Shown here in pieces: positions 7,375 to 15,433 of a stretch of DNA of 64,000 nt. This DNA is from Burkholderiales bacterium (GTDB taxonomy: Bacteria; Pseudomonadota; Gammaproteobacteria; Burkholderiales; SG8-41), in the NCBI GenBank assembly GCA_036262035.1, contig DATAJS010000008.1, positions 1 to 64,000 on the forward strand, given 5' to 3'. Under the pieces are notes generated by a model. That model was not told where the DNA came from. It was given only the letters and a program-made list of their open reading frames with translations, and did no database searches. Each line of letters starts with the position of its first letter. Positions within the stretch are counted from its first letter, which is position 1. The position numbers and the translations under genes were made by a program.

Positions 7375-8136
7375 TCAGTGCGCCTGCCCCTCTTCGCGCG
7401 GATATTGCAGCACCAGCGCCTCGAGACCTTTGGGACCTGCGCGAAGCTCGAACTGCTCTTCTTTCGGCTCGACGACCACCATCGACCAGAGCGGGAGCTC
7501 CTCCTCGCCGTGCACGATGCTGCCGTTGCCCACGAAGACGTAGTAGCCGCCTGCGCGTCGCGGGTCGGGCCCGTTCGCCGTCCTGCCGGCGCCGAGCCGC
7601 ACGACGTGCGCCGCCATGCCGTCGTCGCTCTCTTCGAACAGCGTTTCCCAGACCGTTTCGGTTCGCGACTGCATCACCGGCTCGACCGAGAATTTCACCG
7701 GACCCGCGGTGAGATTGCGCCGCCGGCTCGGCCGGAGCTTCTCGCGCGAGCCCGGATCCTTCAGATAGGTCGGCTCCGAATTGCCCGTGTACATGCGCAG
7801 CGCGACGAACGAGAGTCCCTGCGGCCCGGCGGTGACCGGACCATAAGCGGTGTGGTGATCCTTGAACTGGACCGTGAGCGGCTCGAGGACCTGGCCGCGG
7901 CTGCCGATGGTTCCGGAGCCCGCGACGAAGAGCTGGAACATCGTCACGCCGTGAAAGTGCGGCACGATCGCCTCGTGCGCGTTGAGCTCCGACATCGTCG
8001 CCTGCGGCCCCGGCGCCTGGGCGCTCGAGCTGCGCGGGCCGAAGAACACCGTCCCCCAGTGCTGGTTGCCGGTACCGGGCGATATCACGACGTCCCGCTG
8101 CGCCAGCGCGTCGGCTCCACTTCGCGTGTAAATCAT
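7375..8136 (-). CDS. Cupin-domain protein, two tandem beta-barrels
   Basis: A 253-residue soluble bicupin. The first barrel contains NAHEAIVPHFHGVTMFQLFVAGSG-type metal-binding residues (HxH in PHFH). The second has GGYYVFVGNGSIVHGEEELPLWS and lacks a clear HxH pair, so only one site is likely to bind metal. Many such proteins are dioxygenases, isomerases or sugar/acid-binding enzymes; I do not recognise the specific family. It lies about 25 bp after rubredoxin and upstream of two Bug genes, consistent with a catabolic role. Confidence 0.75.
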   Translation of the reverse strand: MIYTRSGADALAQRDVVISPGTGNQHWGTVFFGPRSSSAQAPGPQATMSELNAHEAIVPHFHGVTMFQLFVAGSGTIGSRGQVLEPLTVQFKDHHTAYGPVTAGPQGLSFVALRMYTGNSEPTYLKDPGSREKLRPSRRRNLTAGPVKFSVEPVMQSRTETVWETLFEESDDGMAAHVVRLGAGRTANGPDPRRAGGYYVFVGNGSIVHGEEELPLWSMVVVEPKEEQFELRAGPKGLEALVLQYPREEGQAH

Positions 8137-8161
8137 CGAGACTCTCCTTGTGATAGACGGG

Positions 8162-8332
8162 TCAGATCTCGATCATCTCGAAATCCGCTTTGGTCGCGGA
8201 ACAGTCCGGGCAGATCCAGTCCGCGGGCACGTCGGCCCAGCGGGTGCCGGCGGGAATGCCTTCGTTCGGCAAGCCCGCCGCCTCGTCGTAAGTGAATCCG
8301 CACAACACGCACTGCCACACCTTGAACGGCAT
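8162..8332 (-). CDS. Rubredoxin, 56 aa
   Basis: A small one-electron carrier with a single Fe(Cys)4 site. Both knuckles are present: WQCVLCGFTYDEAAG and WICPDCSATKADFEMI, plus the conserved GIPAGTRWADVPADW segment between them. Start ATG is preceded by GAAAGG. It is the first gene of the minus-strand operon and is transcribed away from the neighbouring plus-strand SDR/IclR cluster. Rubredoxins serve alkane hydroxylases and other reductive systems; none is encoded nearby, so its partner is unknown. Confidence 0.92.
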   Translation of the reverse strand: MPFKVWQCVLCGFTYDEAAGLPNEGIPAGTRWADVPADWICPDCSATKADFEMIEI

Positions 8333-8431
8333 GTCCGTCGACCTTTCATGCAGCCGGGCATGCTACCATCCGTGTTCTATTCTCCAGCATGGGTTCCGTC
8401 TATCGGAACCGCTCGCGATGCAAGAGCGCCC

Positions 8432-9208
8432 GTGAATCTCGGAATCGCCGGCAAGACCGCGCTCGTGACCGCTTCCAGCGCGGGCATGGGCAGGAACATC
8501 GCGCATGCGCTCGCGGCGGAAAGCGCGAACCTCGTGCTCTTCGCCCGGACCGCCGAGAAGCTCTCCGCCGCTGCGAGCGAGATCCGGGAGCAGCACGGCG
8601 TGAAGGCGCTCGCGGTTCCCGGAGACATGCTCGTTCGCGCGGACGTCGAACGCCTCGCCTCGACGGTGCAGAGCGAATTCGGCGGGCCCGACATCCTCGT
8701 GCTCAATACCGGCCGCGCGCCGAATCCCATCCGCGCCACGCTCGAGGAGTCGGTCGAGAGCCGGTGGCACGAGGCCTACCAGAACCAGTTGTGGGGCGCG
8801 ATCCAGGTCGCGACGACGCTCGTGCCGCTCATGGCCGGGCGCGGATGGGGTCGGATCATCGCGATCACTTCGGCGTCGGTGAAGGAGCCGATGCCGCACC
8901 ACAGCCTGTCCACGGTGTTTCGAGCGGGCGTCACTGCGTACATGAAGCATCTCGCGAACGAGCTCGGCCCGCGCGGGATCACCGTGAATTGAGTCGCCCC
9001 GGCGCTGATCGACACCTCGCATCGCGCCGGCAGCGCGGCATACAGCGAAGCACAGACCGAAGCGCGCAGGAAGCTCACGCCGCTGGGCCGCATGGGCACG
9101 CAGGAAGAAGTGTGCGGCGCCGTGGCGTTCCTCGCATCGATGCAGGCGGGCTTCATCACCGGCTCGACCCTCAACGTCGAAGGCGGAATGCTCCGCGCGC
9201 TGCTATAG
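8432..9208 (+). pseudogene. SDR-family oxidoreductase interrupted by an in-frame TGA
   Basis: The frame opens at GTG (VNLGIAGKTALVTA) with the Rossmann motif TASSAGMGRN, LNTGRAP and the ITSAS segment. It stops at a TGA at 8990-8992, exactly where relatives carry the conserved cysteine or alanine of the ITVNxVAP motif. The same frame then continues without fault through VAPALIDTS, TPLGRMGTQEEVCGAVAFLAS and FITGSTLNVEGGM to TAG. Total length would be about 258 residues, normal for the family. The usual YxxxK pair is not evident (STVFRAGV in its place), as in a subgroup of atypical SDRs. This is one nonsense change in an otherwise intact gene: a young pseudogene, a sequencing error, or less likely readthrough. 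Confidence 0.75.
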
Positions 9209-9219
9209 CCTCGGCCGTG

Positions 9220-9951
9220 ATGCGCGCCGTCCAGCGAATACTCGCGATATTCGAAAGCTTCACCCCCGAGCGTAGCAGTCTCACGCTGCAGGAGATCGCC
9301 GACGACATCGAGCTGCCGAAGTCCACGACCTTCCGGATCGTGCAGAGCCTCGAGCAGGCCGGTTATCTCGTGCGTCTCCAGGATCAGAAGTACTGCCTGT
9401 CGTTTCGCATCACGCGCCTCGCCGGCCTCGTCAAGAGCACGCTGGGCATACGCGAGATCGCGCGGCCGATCGTCCTGGAACTCGCCGACGCCACCAAGGA
9501 GACGGTGTCGATACACACCGTGAGCGGCCGCAACCGCGTCTGCATCGAGGCCATGGCGACGGCCGCGTCTCCCTTGCGCAACGTCGTGCAGCCGGGAGAG
9601 CAGGTACCCCTGCTGGCCGGATCGGCGTCGAAAGTGCTGATGGCCTACATGCCGAAATCACAGCTCACGCCCATCGTCGCCGCGATCGCGCGGCAGGCGA
9701 AACGCAGTCAGTCCGACCTGGTGGACGAGCTCGGCAAGATCCGGGGTCACGGCTACGCGGTCTCTCATGGAGAGCGCCTGCTCGGCCTGTCGGCGGTATC
9801 GGCGCCGATCCTGGATGCGAACGACGAAGTTCACTACTGTCTCTCGATCGGCGGACCGACCGTACGAATGCAGGCGAACGAAAAAGACTTCATCGACCGC
9901 GCAATCAAGGCGGCCGCGCAGATCTCGAGGCAGTTCGGCGGCAACCATTAG
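9220..9951 (+). CDS. IclR-family transcriptional regulator
   Basis: 243 residues. An N-terminal winged helix (MRAVQRILAIFESF...LTLQEIADDIELPKSTTFRIVQSLEQAGYLV, residues 1-60) is followed by the IclR effector domain with VSIHTVSGRNRVCIEAM, PLLAGSASKVLMAYM and the closing RGHGYAVSHGERLLGLSAVSAPI block. It lies 11 bp after the interrupted SDR and 14 bp before an intact SDR, and probably controls this plus-strand cluster in response to an aromatic or carboxylate effector. ATG was preferred to the GTG one codon earlier. Confidence 0.93.
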   Translation: MRAVQRILAIFESFTPERSSLTLQEIADDIELPKSTTFRIVQSLEQAGYLVRLQDQKYCLSFRITRLAGLVKSTLGIREIARPIVLELADATKETVSIHTVSGRNRVCIEAMATAASPLRNVVQPGEQVPLLAGSASKVLMAYMPKSQLTPIVAAIARQAKRSQSDLVDELGKIRGHGYAVSHGERLLGLSAVSAPILDANDEVHYCLSIGGPTVRMQANEKDFIDRAIKAAAQISRQFGGNH

Positions 9952-9965
9952 AAGAAAGGGCATCG

Positions 9966-10691
9966 ATGTTGCTCGACCACAAGATCGCCGTCATTACCGG
10001 CAACCCGTACGGCATCGGCCGCGAGACCGCCGCGCTCTTCGAGCGCGAAGGCGCGCGGGTCATCTCGATCGACGACAGCGCACACGGCTGGGGAACCGAT
10101 TCACGGCCCGATTTCATCGCCGACGCCTCGGATGCGAACGCGATGGCTGCCGTCGTCGCACAGTGCACGACATCGGTGGAACGCGTCGACATCCTTTTCA
10201 ATCTCGCAGGGCGTGCGGTGAAGCAAAGCTTCGAGAATACGACCGAAGCGACCTGGAACCGGATGATCGCGCGCAATCTCAACGCCGCTTTCATCTGCTC
10301 CAAAGCGTTCCTGCCGCTCATGAAAAAGTCGCGCGATGGCGCGATCGTCAATCATGCGTCCATCGACGGCTTTCTCGGCAACCCGTCCCTGGCGGCGTAT
10401 TCGGCGGGCAAAGGCGGCGTCATCCCCCTCACCCACGTGATGGCGCACGACCTCGGCAAATACGGCATACGCGTCAACTGCATTTCCACGGGAGGGATCC
10501 GCGACGGCGAGGTGCGCGCCGAGGACGCCGCGCGGCTGCGCGTGACGCCCTCCGGCCGCAGCGGCACGCCCGAGGACGTCGCGCGCGTCGCGCTTTTCCT
10601 CGCCTCGGACCTGTCCGCGTACGTCAACGGGGCCAACATCGTCGTCGACGGCGGCCGCACGGTGATCACGCAGGGATGCTACGAAGACTGA
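9966..10691 (+). CDS. SDR-family NAD(P)-dependent oxidoreductase
   Basis: A 241-residue classical short-chain dehydrogenase with the complete active site: ITGNPYGIGRE (nucleotide binding, residues 10-20), FNLAGRA (78-84), Ser132 in HASIDG, Tyr145 and Lys149 in AAYSAGKGG, and a C-terminal ANIVVDGGRTVITQG. An AGAAAGG site precedes the ATG. It follows the IclR gene and leads into an alpha/beta hydrolase; substrate unknown. Unlike the SDR upstream of IclR, it is intact. Confidence 0.93.
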   Translation: MLLDHKIAVITGNPYGIGRETAALFEREGARVISIDDSAHGWGTDSRPDFIADASDANAMAAVVAQCTTSVERVDILFNLAGRAVKQSFENTTEATWNRMIARNLNAAFICSKAFLPLMKKSRDGAIVNHASIDGFLGNPSLAAYSAGKGGVIPLTHVMAHDLGKYGIRVNCISTGGIRDGEVRAEDAARLRVTPSGRSGTPEDVARVALFLASDLSAYVNGANIVVDGGRTVITQGCYED

Positions 10692-10735
10692 AAGCCGCGC
10701 GCTCCGGCGCCGCTTGTTAAAATCTGCAATTTCAC

Positions 10736-11581
10736 ATGAGCCATCCAACACCCGCAGCACTCGAAGGCTTCTGCGCCGGCAAACGTCTTCGCCAACGCTT
10801 CAAGGTCAGCGGCGTCGGTCCGCCTTTGGTGCTCGTCCACGGCGTCGGCACCCGCCTGGAAGACATGGACCTGCTGTGCCGGGAGCTCGAGCCTTACCTG
10901 CGCGTGCTGCGTTACGACCTGCGCGGTCACGGCGAGTCGGAGAAGGTGCCCGGTCCCTACACGCTCGAGGACTTCTCGGACGATCTCGTCGAGCTGCTGG
11001 ACGCGATGCAGTGGGAGCGCGTCCACTGCTTCGGCTTCTCGCTCGGCGGGCTGATCGTGCAGCGCTTCGCGCTCGATCATCCGGACCGGCTCGTGCGCGC
11101 GGGGCTCATCAGCGCGATCGCCGGGCGCACGCCCGAGGAGCGGGCGTCCGCGCTGCGGCGCGCCGACGAGCTGCGCGACGGCGGCGGCGCGACTTCACAC
11201 CTCGATCAGGCGGTGACCCGCTGGTTCACCGATGCGTTCCGCGCAGCGAACCCCGACGTGATCGAAGGCCGCAAGCAGCGCATCCTCGCCAACCACCCGC
11301 AATGCTACGCCGCGGCGTATCGCGTGCTCGCGTCGTACGACCTCGCGGACGAGCTGCCGAAGATCCGGCACGAGACCCTGGTCGCGACCGGCGAATTCGA
11401 CCAGGGCTCGAACACGCGCATGTCGCGGCTCATGGCGCAGCGCATCCCGCACGCCCAGCTGCGCATCCTCCCCGGCATGAAGCACGCGCTGCTGCTCGAA
11501 TGCCCTCACCTCCTGGCCGATCTCATCAAAAGCTTCGTGCTCACCGGCCGGGCTTCGACGGAAGGTTATATCTCGGAATGA
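10736..11581 (+). CDS. Alpha/beta hydrolase, enol-lactonase/esterase-like
   Basis: 281 residues with the oxyanion-hole motif LVLVHGVGTR (residues 31-40), DLRGHGES (61-68), the nucleophile elbow GFSLGG with Ser102, an acid in TGEFDQGSN and a histidine in GMKHALLLECPHLL. The overall pattern is that of PcaD-like 3-oxoadipate enol-lactonases and related carboxylesterases, but I cannot assign the reaction. Its stop overlaps the start of the following Bug gene by four bases (ATGA), indicating co-translation of the hydrolase and the receptor. Confidence 0.85.
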   Translation: MSHPTPAALEGFCAGKRLRQRFKVSGVGPPLVLVHGVGTRLEDMDLLCRELEPYLRVLRYDLRGHGESEKVPGPYTLEDFSDDLVELLDAMQWERVHCFGFSLGGLIVQRFALDHPDRLVRAGLISAIAGRTPEERASALRRADELRDGGGATSHLDQAVTRWFTDAFRAANPDVIEGRKQRILANHPQCYAAAYRVLASYDLADELPKIRHETLVATGEFDQGSNTRMSRLMAQRIPHAQLRILPGMKHALLLECPHLLADLIKSFVLTGRASTEGYISE

Positions 11582-12537
11582 ATCGCATCGCTCTCGTTGC
11601 ATCCCTGTTCGCCTGCACGTCGCCCTGCTGGGCGCAGACCTTTCCCACCGGACCGCTCACCCTCATCGTGCCGTTCGCACCGGGCGGCGGCACCGACTTC
11701 ATCGGCCGCGTGCTGAGCGAGCAGCTCACGACACAGCTCGGCCAGCGCGTGATCGTCGACAACCGCGGCGGCGCCGGAACCGTCATCGGCACCAATGCGG
11801 TCGCCAAAGCCAAGCCGGACGGCCAGACCATGCTGGTGAACGGCGCGTCGATGGCGTTCTTTCCCGCGTTGTTCAAAGACCTGCCGTTCGATCCGGCGAA
11901 GGATTTGCGGATCGTGACCCTCGTGTCCGAGCAGCCGTACGTGCTGACCGTCACGCAGTCGTTCGCACCGAAGACCGTGAAAGACTTCATCGCGCTCGCC
12001 AAGGCGAGGCCGGGCGAGATCAGCTACGTCAGCGCGGGTATCGGCAGCGGGACACATCTCGCATCCGAGCTGCTGTGGCAGGCGCTGGGCGTGAAGCTCC
12101 TGCACATCCCGTACAAAGGAACGGCGCCCGCGGTCGCGGACCTCGCCGCGGGTTACGTGCAGGTGATGTACACGACGGCCGCCGGTGCGACGGGCATGAT
12201 CAAGTCCGGCAGGATCCGCGCGCTCGGGGTCAGCAGCGCGAAGCGCATCTCGTCGATGCCCCAGGTGCCGACGATCGCCGAAAGCGGCGTGAAGAACTTC
12301 AAGCAGGTGAGCTGGATCGCGCTGTTCGTTCCGAGCGCGACGCCGCAGGCGACGCAGGAGAAGCTGCGCTCCGCCGCGGTCGCGGGACTCTCGTCCGCGG
12401 ACGTGAAGGCGAAGTTCGAGACCCAGGGCCTCGAGCCCGCGTCTTCGGCGTCTCTCGACGAAGCGCAGCGCTTCTACCAGAAGGAGGCGGTGCGCTGGGC
12501 CGGCGTGATCAAGGCGACCGGGATCAAGCCGCAATAA
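11578..12537 (+). CDS. Bug-family periplasmic solute receptor
   Basis: 319 residues; signal peptide MNRIALVASLFACTSPCWAQ, then PLTLIVPFAPGGGTDFIGR, VDNRGGAGTVIG and VRWAGVIKATGIKP at the C-terminus. The start ATG overlaps the stop of the preceding hydrolase, and the stop overlaps the next hydrolase start by one base (TAATG). It is therefore embedded in a hydrolase-receptor-hydrolase unit, suggesting its ligand is an ester or lactone product, or the substrate, of these enzymes (inference). Confidence 0.92.
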   Translation: MNRIALVASLFACTSPCWAQTFPTGPLTLIVPFAPGGGTDFIGRVLSEQLTTQLGQRVIVDNRGGAGTVIGTNAVAKAKPDGQTMLVNGASMAFFPALFKDLPFDPAKDLRIVTLVSEQPYVLTVTQSFAPKTVKDFIALAKARPGEISYVSAGIGSGTHLASELLWQALGVKLLHIPYKGTAPAVADLAAGYVQVMYTTAAGATGMIKSGRIRALGVSSAKRISSMPQVPTIAESGVKNFKQVSWIALFVPSATPQATQEKLRSAAVAGLSSADVKAKFETQGLEPASSASLDEAQRFYQKEAVRWAGVIKATGIKPQ

Positions 12538-13526
12538 TGGGCGCCGCATTCGACCTGCACCCCGAGATGCAGGGGCTCGTCGCGGCGAAGCAAAAGGTGT
12601 CCGGCGCGCCCGCGTCGAAAGACCTGCGCGACGCGTGGAACAGCTACGGCGACAGCATGCAGCGGCCGTATCCGGCCGACATGGTCGTCGAGGACCGCCT
12701 GCTCGAAACCCCCGGCTGCGGCAGGGCGCTCACGCCGGTGCGCATCTACCGGCCGGCCGCCGTTCGCGAAACCGCCGCACCGTGCGTGCTCTACGTGCAC
12801 GGCGGTTCGTTCGTCAAAGGCAGCCTCGACAGCGGCGACGCGATCGCGTGGGGCATTGCGGATCAGGTGCCGGCGGTGGTCGTCAGCATCGACTACCGTC
12901 TCGCGCCCGAGCATCCGTTCCCCGCGGCGGTCGAGGACTGTTACGCCGTGCTGCAAACCGTCGCGGCGAACGCGGCCACGCTAGGCGTCGATTCCGAGCG
13001 CATCGGCGTCTGGGGAGACAGCGCCGGCGGCGGATTGAGCGCCGGGCTCTGCCTGCTCGCGCGCGATCGCAACGGACCGCGCATCGCGGCGCAGGCGCTG
13101 AACTATCCCATGCTCACCGACGAGCTCACGTCCGATGCGTACCGGACTTACGCCGAGTCGCCGGGCGCTCAGACCGCGTCGCTCGATGCGTGCTGGAGCC
13201 TGTACCTCGGAGAGCGGCGTCCGACGGACGATCCGTACGCCGCGCCGCTGAAGGCCAGGGATCTTGCAGGCCTGCCCCCGGCGCACGTGCACATCGCCGA
13301 GATCGATCCGCTGGCGGACGACGGCCGGCGCTACGCGCAGCGCCTCGAGCAGGCCGGCTGCACCGTCGAACTCCGTGTCGCGCGCCGCATGATCCACGGC
13401 TTCCTGCGCGCCAGGTTCTTCGGGCCCGATTCGTCCCGGGAATTTGCGCAGCCCTGCGCCTTTCTCGCGCGGTGGCTGCGCGCCGCGCATGACTCCACCG
13501 CGATCAGTCGATCTTCGCCCCGCTGA
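12537..13526 (+). CDS. HSL-family alpha/beta hydrolase (acetyl-esterase type)
   Basis: 329 residues of the Abhydrolase_3/hormone-sensitive-lipase group. It shows the HGGS oxyanion motif (88-91), DYRLAPEHPFPAAVEDCY (119-135), the nucleophile elbow GDSAGGG with Ser162, an acidic residue in EIDPLADD and the catalytic His in MIHGF. Its 3' end overlaps the 3' end of the convergent Bug gene by 23 bp, so the last few residues (HDSTAISRSSPR) are encoded across the antisense stop and may be dispensable. Confidence 0.92.
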   Translation: MGAAFDLHPEMQGLVAAKQKVSGAPASKDLRDAWNSYGDSMQRPYPADMVVEDRLLETPGCGRALTPVRIYRPAAVRETAAPCVLYVHGGSFVKGSLDSGDAIAWGIADQVPAVVVSIDYRLAPEHPFPAAVEDCYAVLQTVAANAATLGVDSERIGVWGDSAGGGLSAGLCLLARDRNGPRIAAQALNYPMLTDELTSDAYRTYAESPGAQTASLDACWSLYLGERRPTDDPYAAPLKARDLAGLPPAHVHIAEIDPLADDGRRYAQRLEQAGCTVELRVARRMIHGFLRARFFGPDSSREFAQPCAFLARWLRAAHDSTAISRSSPR

Positions 13527-14475
13527 TCTTCACGACCTTCGCGTATTTCTGATAGTCGGATTGCAGTCGCTGCGCGAACTGCTCCGGCGTCATGTGCATC
13601 GGGTCGAGCGTCTGCGCGCTGAGGTTCTTCGCCACGTCGGGATGGTCGAGCGCTTTCTTGAGCTCGGCATTCAACCGGTCGACGACGGGCCGCGGCGTGC
13701 CTTTCGGCACGAAGCAGGCGATCCACGCGGTGAACTCATAACCCGGCACCGCTTCCGCGAGCGCAGGCACGTCCGGAAACTGCGTGGTGCGCGTTTCCGA
13801 CGTCACCGCGATCGGACGCACGCGCTCCGCCTTGATGTTCGGGATCACCGACGCGATGGTGGCGACGACGCTCTGGATCTCCCCGGACGCGATGGCGATG
13901 TTCACCGGGCCGCCGCCCTTGTACGGCACGTGGACCATCTTCGTTCCGGTCATCGAGTTGAGCAGCGCCATCGCGAGATGCAGCAGACTGCCGCTGCCGG
14001 CGGAACCATAGATGATCTCGCCCGGCCGCTTTTTCGCCAGCGCGATGAAGTCCTGCGTGGTCTTCACCGGCATCGACGGGTGCACGACCAGCATGGCCAC
14101 CTGTCGCGCCAGCGTCGTGATGCCGATGAAATCGCCGAGGGTGTCGTAGGGCAGGTTCCTGTACAGATGGGCGTTCGCCACGTGCGTCGCCGACTGCACC
14201 ATCAGGGTGTAGCCGTCCGCCGGGCTTTTCGCGACGAGGTCGCTGCCGATCGTGCCCGACGCCCCGCCGCGGTTGTCGATGGCGAACTGCTGCCCCATCG
14301 TGTCGGACATCCTCTGAAAGACGATGCGCGCGACCACATCGTTGGAGCCGCCCGGCGGGAAAACCACGATCACCCGCACCGCCTTCGCCGGATAGGCTTG
14401 CGCGAAGACGGGCAAAGGCGTCAGCAGAGCTGCCGCTAAAACCGCGAATACTCCTACGTGCCGGTACGATTGCAT
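13504..14475 (-). CDS. Bug-family periplasmic solute receptor
   Basis: 323 residues; signal peptide ending VFAQ, then AVRVIVVFPPGGSNDVVAR, IDNRGGASGTIG, SPADGYTLMVQSATHVANAH and YAKVVKISGAKID at the end. A strong GGAGAGGAGAG precedes the ATG. It is the second gene after a shortened Bug gene (18 bp gap). It is strikingly similar along its full length to the Bug gene at 49968-50930, including shared stretches such as LMVQSATHVANAHLY and MVHVPYKGGGP, so the two are close paralogues about 36 kb apart. Confidence 0.92.
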   Translation of the reverse strand: MQSYRHVGVFAVLAAALLTPLPVFAQAYPAKAVRVIVVFPPGGSNDVVARIVFQRMSDTMGQQFAIDNRGGASGTIGSDLVAKSPADGYTLMVQSATHVANAHLYRNLPYDTLGDFIGITTLARQVAMLVVHPSMPVKTTQDFIALAKKRPGEIIYGSAGSGSLLHLAMALLNSMTGTKMVHVPYKGGGPVNIAIASGEIQSVVATIASVIPNIKAERVRPIAVTSETRTTQFPDVPALAEAVPGYEFTAWIACFVPKGTPRPVVDRLNAELKKALDHPDVAKNLSAQTLDPMHMTPEQFAQRLQSDYQKYAKVVKISGAKID

Positions 14476-14493
14476 GCCTCTCTCCTCTCCGTA

Positions 14494-15279
14494 TTATTCC
14501 GCCTTCATCTTGCGTTCGCGGATCACCTGCGCCCACTTCAGGATCTCGGCGATGGTCGGCACATCCGGCAGGACCGACGAGCGCTGCGGCATGCCCACCG
14601 CCAGTGCGATCAACCGGCCGTCCTTGATGAACTGGAGCAAGCTTGCCAGGCCCAGGATGGCGAAATGGACGCGCCCCGCCACGACTTCGAGCATGGCGTC
14701 CGACGCGCCCTTGAATCCCACCGACTTGGCCTTGATGCCCGAGGCGAGCTTGAAGCGCTCGCCGTTCATGAACGTCGAGCTGCCGACGCCCGCGTGGCTG
14801 TAGATCAGCTGGTTCGGCCTGGCCTTCGCGAGATCGACCAGCTCCCTGACCGTCCTGACGCCGGTGGAAGGCGACGTGATCAGCGCCGTGGTCGAGAACC
14901 CGAGGCGCGTGATGCCTGCGAAGTCCCGGGTCACGTCATACGGCAGGTTCTCGTGGACCGCCGCGCTGATGACGAAGGCCGCCGAAGAGACGAGCAGCGT
15001 ATAACCGTCCGGTGTCGGTTTCGCCACGAGGGCGGTGCCCAGCGTGCCGCCCGCTCCGGTGCGGTTTTCGATGACGACCGGCTGCGCCCAGATGTCGCTC
15101 AGCTTCGCGCCGAGGGTCCGCGCGAGAACGTCGGACGTGCCGCCGGGTGTGAACGGCACGACGATGCGTATCGGTTTGGTGGGATAGTGGGCGTTGCTCT
15201 TGTCCGCGTGCGCCACGCACGGCGCGACGAGACCCGACGCGACCGCGACGGTCAGCGTGACTCTTTGCAGTGCAGCCAT
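14494..15279 (-). CDS. Bug-family receptor with internal deletion in the C-terminal lobe
   Basis: Only 261 residues against about 320 in the other receptors. The N-terminal part is normal: signal peptide to VAHADK, PTKPIRIVVPFTPGGTSDVL, IENRTGAGGTLG and TPDGYTLLVSS. The usual PDVPTIAE motif is followed immediately by ILKWAQVIRERKMKAE, which is the normal C-terminal helix. The roughly 60 residues that usually separate them (AGxPGYE...W.G...PAGTP...V..LN.E) are missing without a frameshift. It is either a decayed receptor or a shortened functional one. It is the first gene of a two-Bug operon, with GAGGGAG ahead of the ATG. Confidence 0.85.
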   Translation of the reverse strand: MAALQRVTLTVAVASGLVAPCVAHADKSNAHYPTKPIRIVVPFTPGGTSDVLARTLGAKLSDIWAQPVVIENRTGAGGTLGTALVAKPTPDGYTLLVSSAAFVISAAVHENLPYDVTRDFAGITRLGFSTTALITSPSTGVRTVRELVDLAKARPNQLIYSHAGVGSSTFMNGERFKLASGIKAKSVGFKGASDAMLEVVAGRVHFAILGLASLLQFIKDGRLIALAVGMPQRSSVLPDVPTIAEILKWAQVIRERKMKAE

Positions 15280-15433
15280 GGCCGCTCCCTCTCACGTGTT
15301 GCGTTCGAGATCAGCGGATCTTCTTCGGGCGTGCAGTCCTTTCGGGTCGTGCCGGACGGCGGGCCGGCGACCACATTACGGACCAGATCGGGGCGCATGG
15401 CAAGCGCGGCGTATAGTTGGCCCGGAGGTCACG

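Noticed and set aside
8990-8992. TGA read as selenocysteine
   Set aside because: The residue is not catalytic in SDRs, no SECIS-like hairpin is evident just downstream, and no sel gene is in the window.
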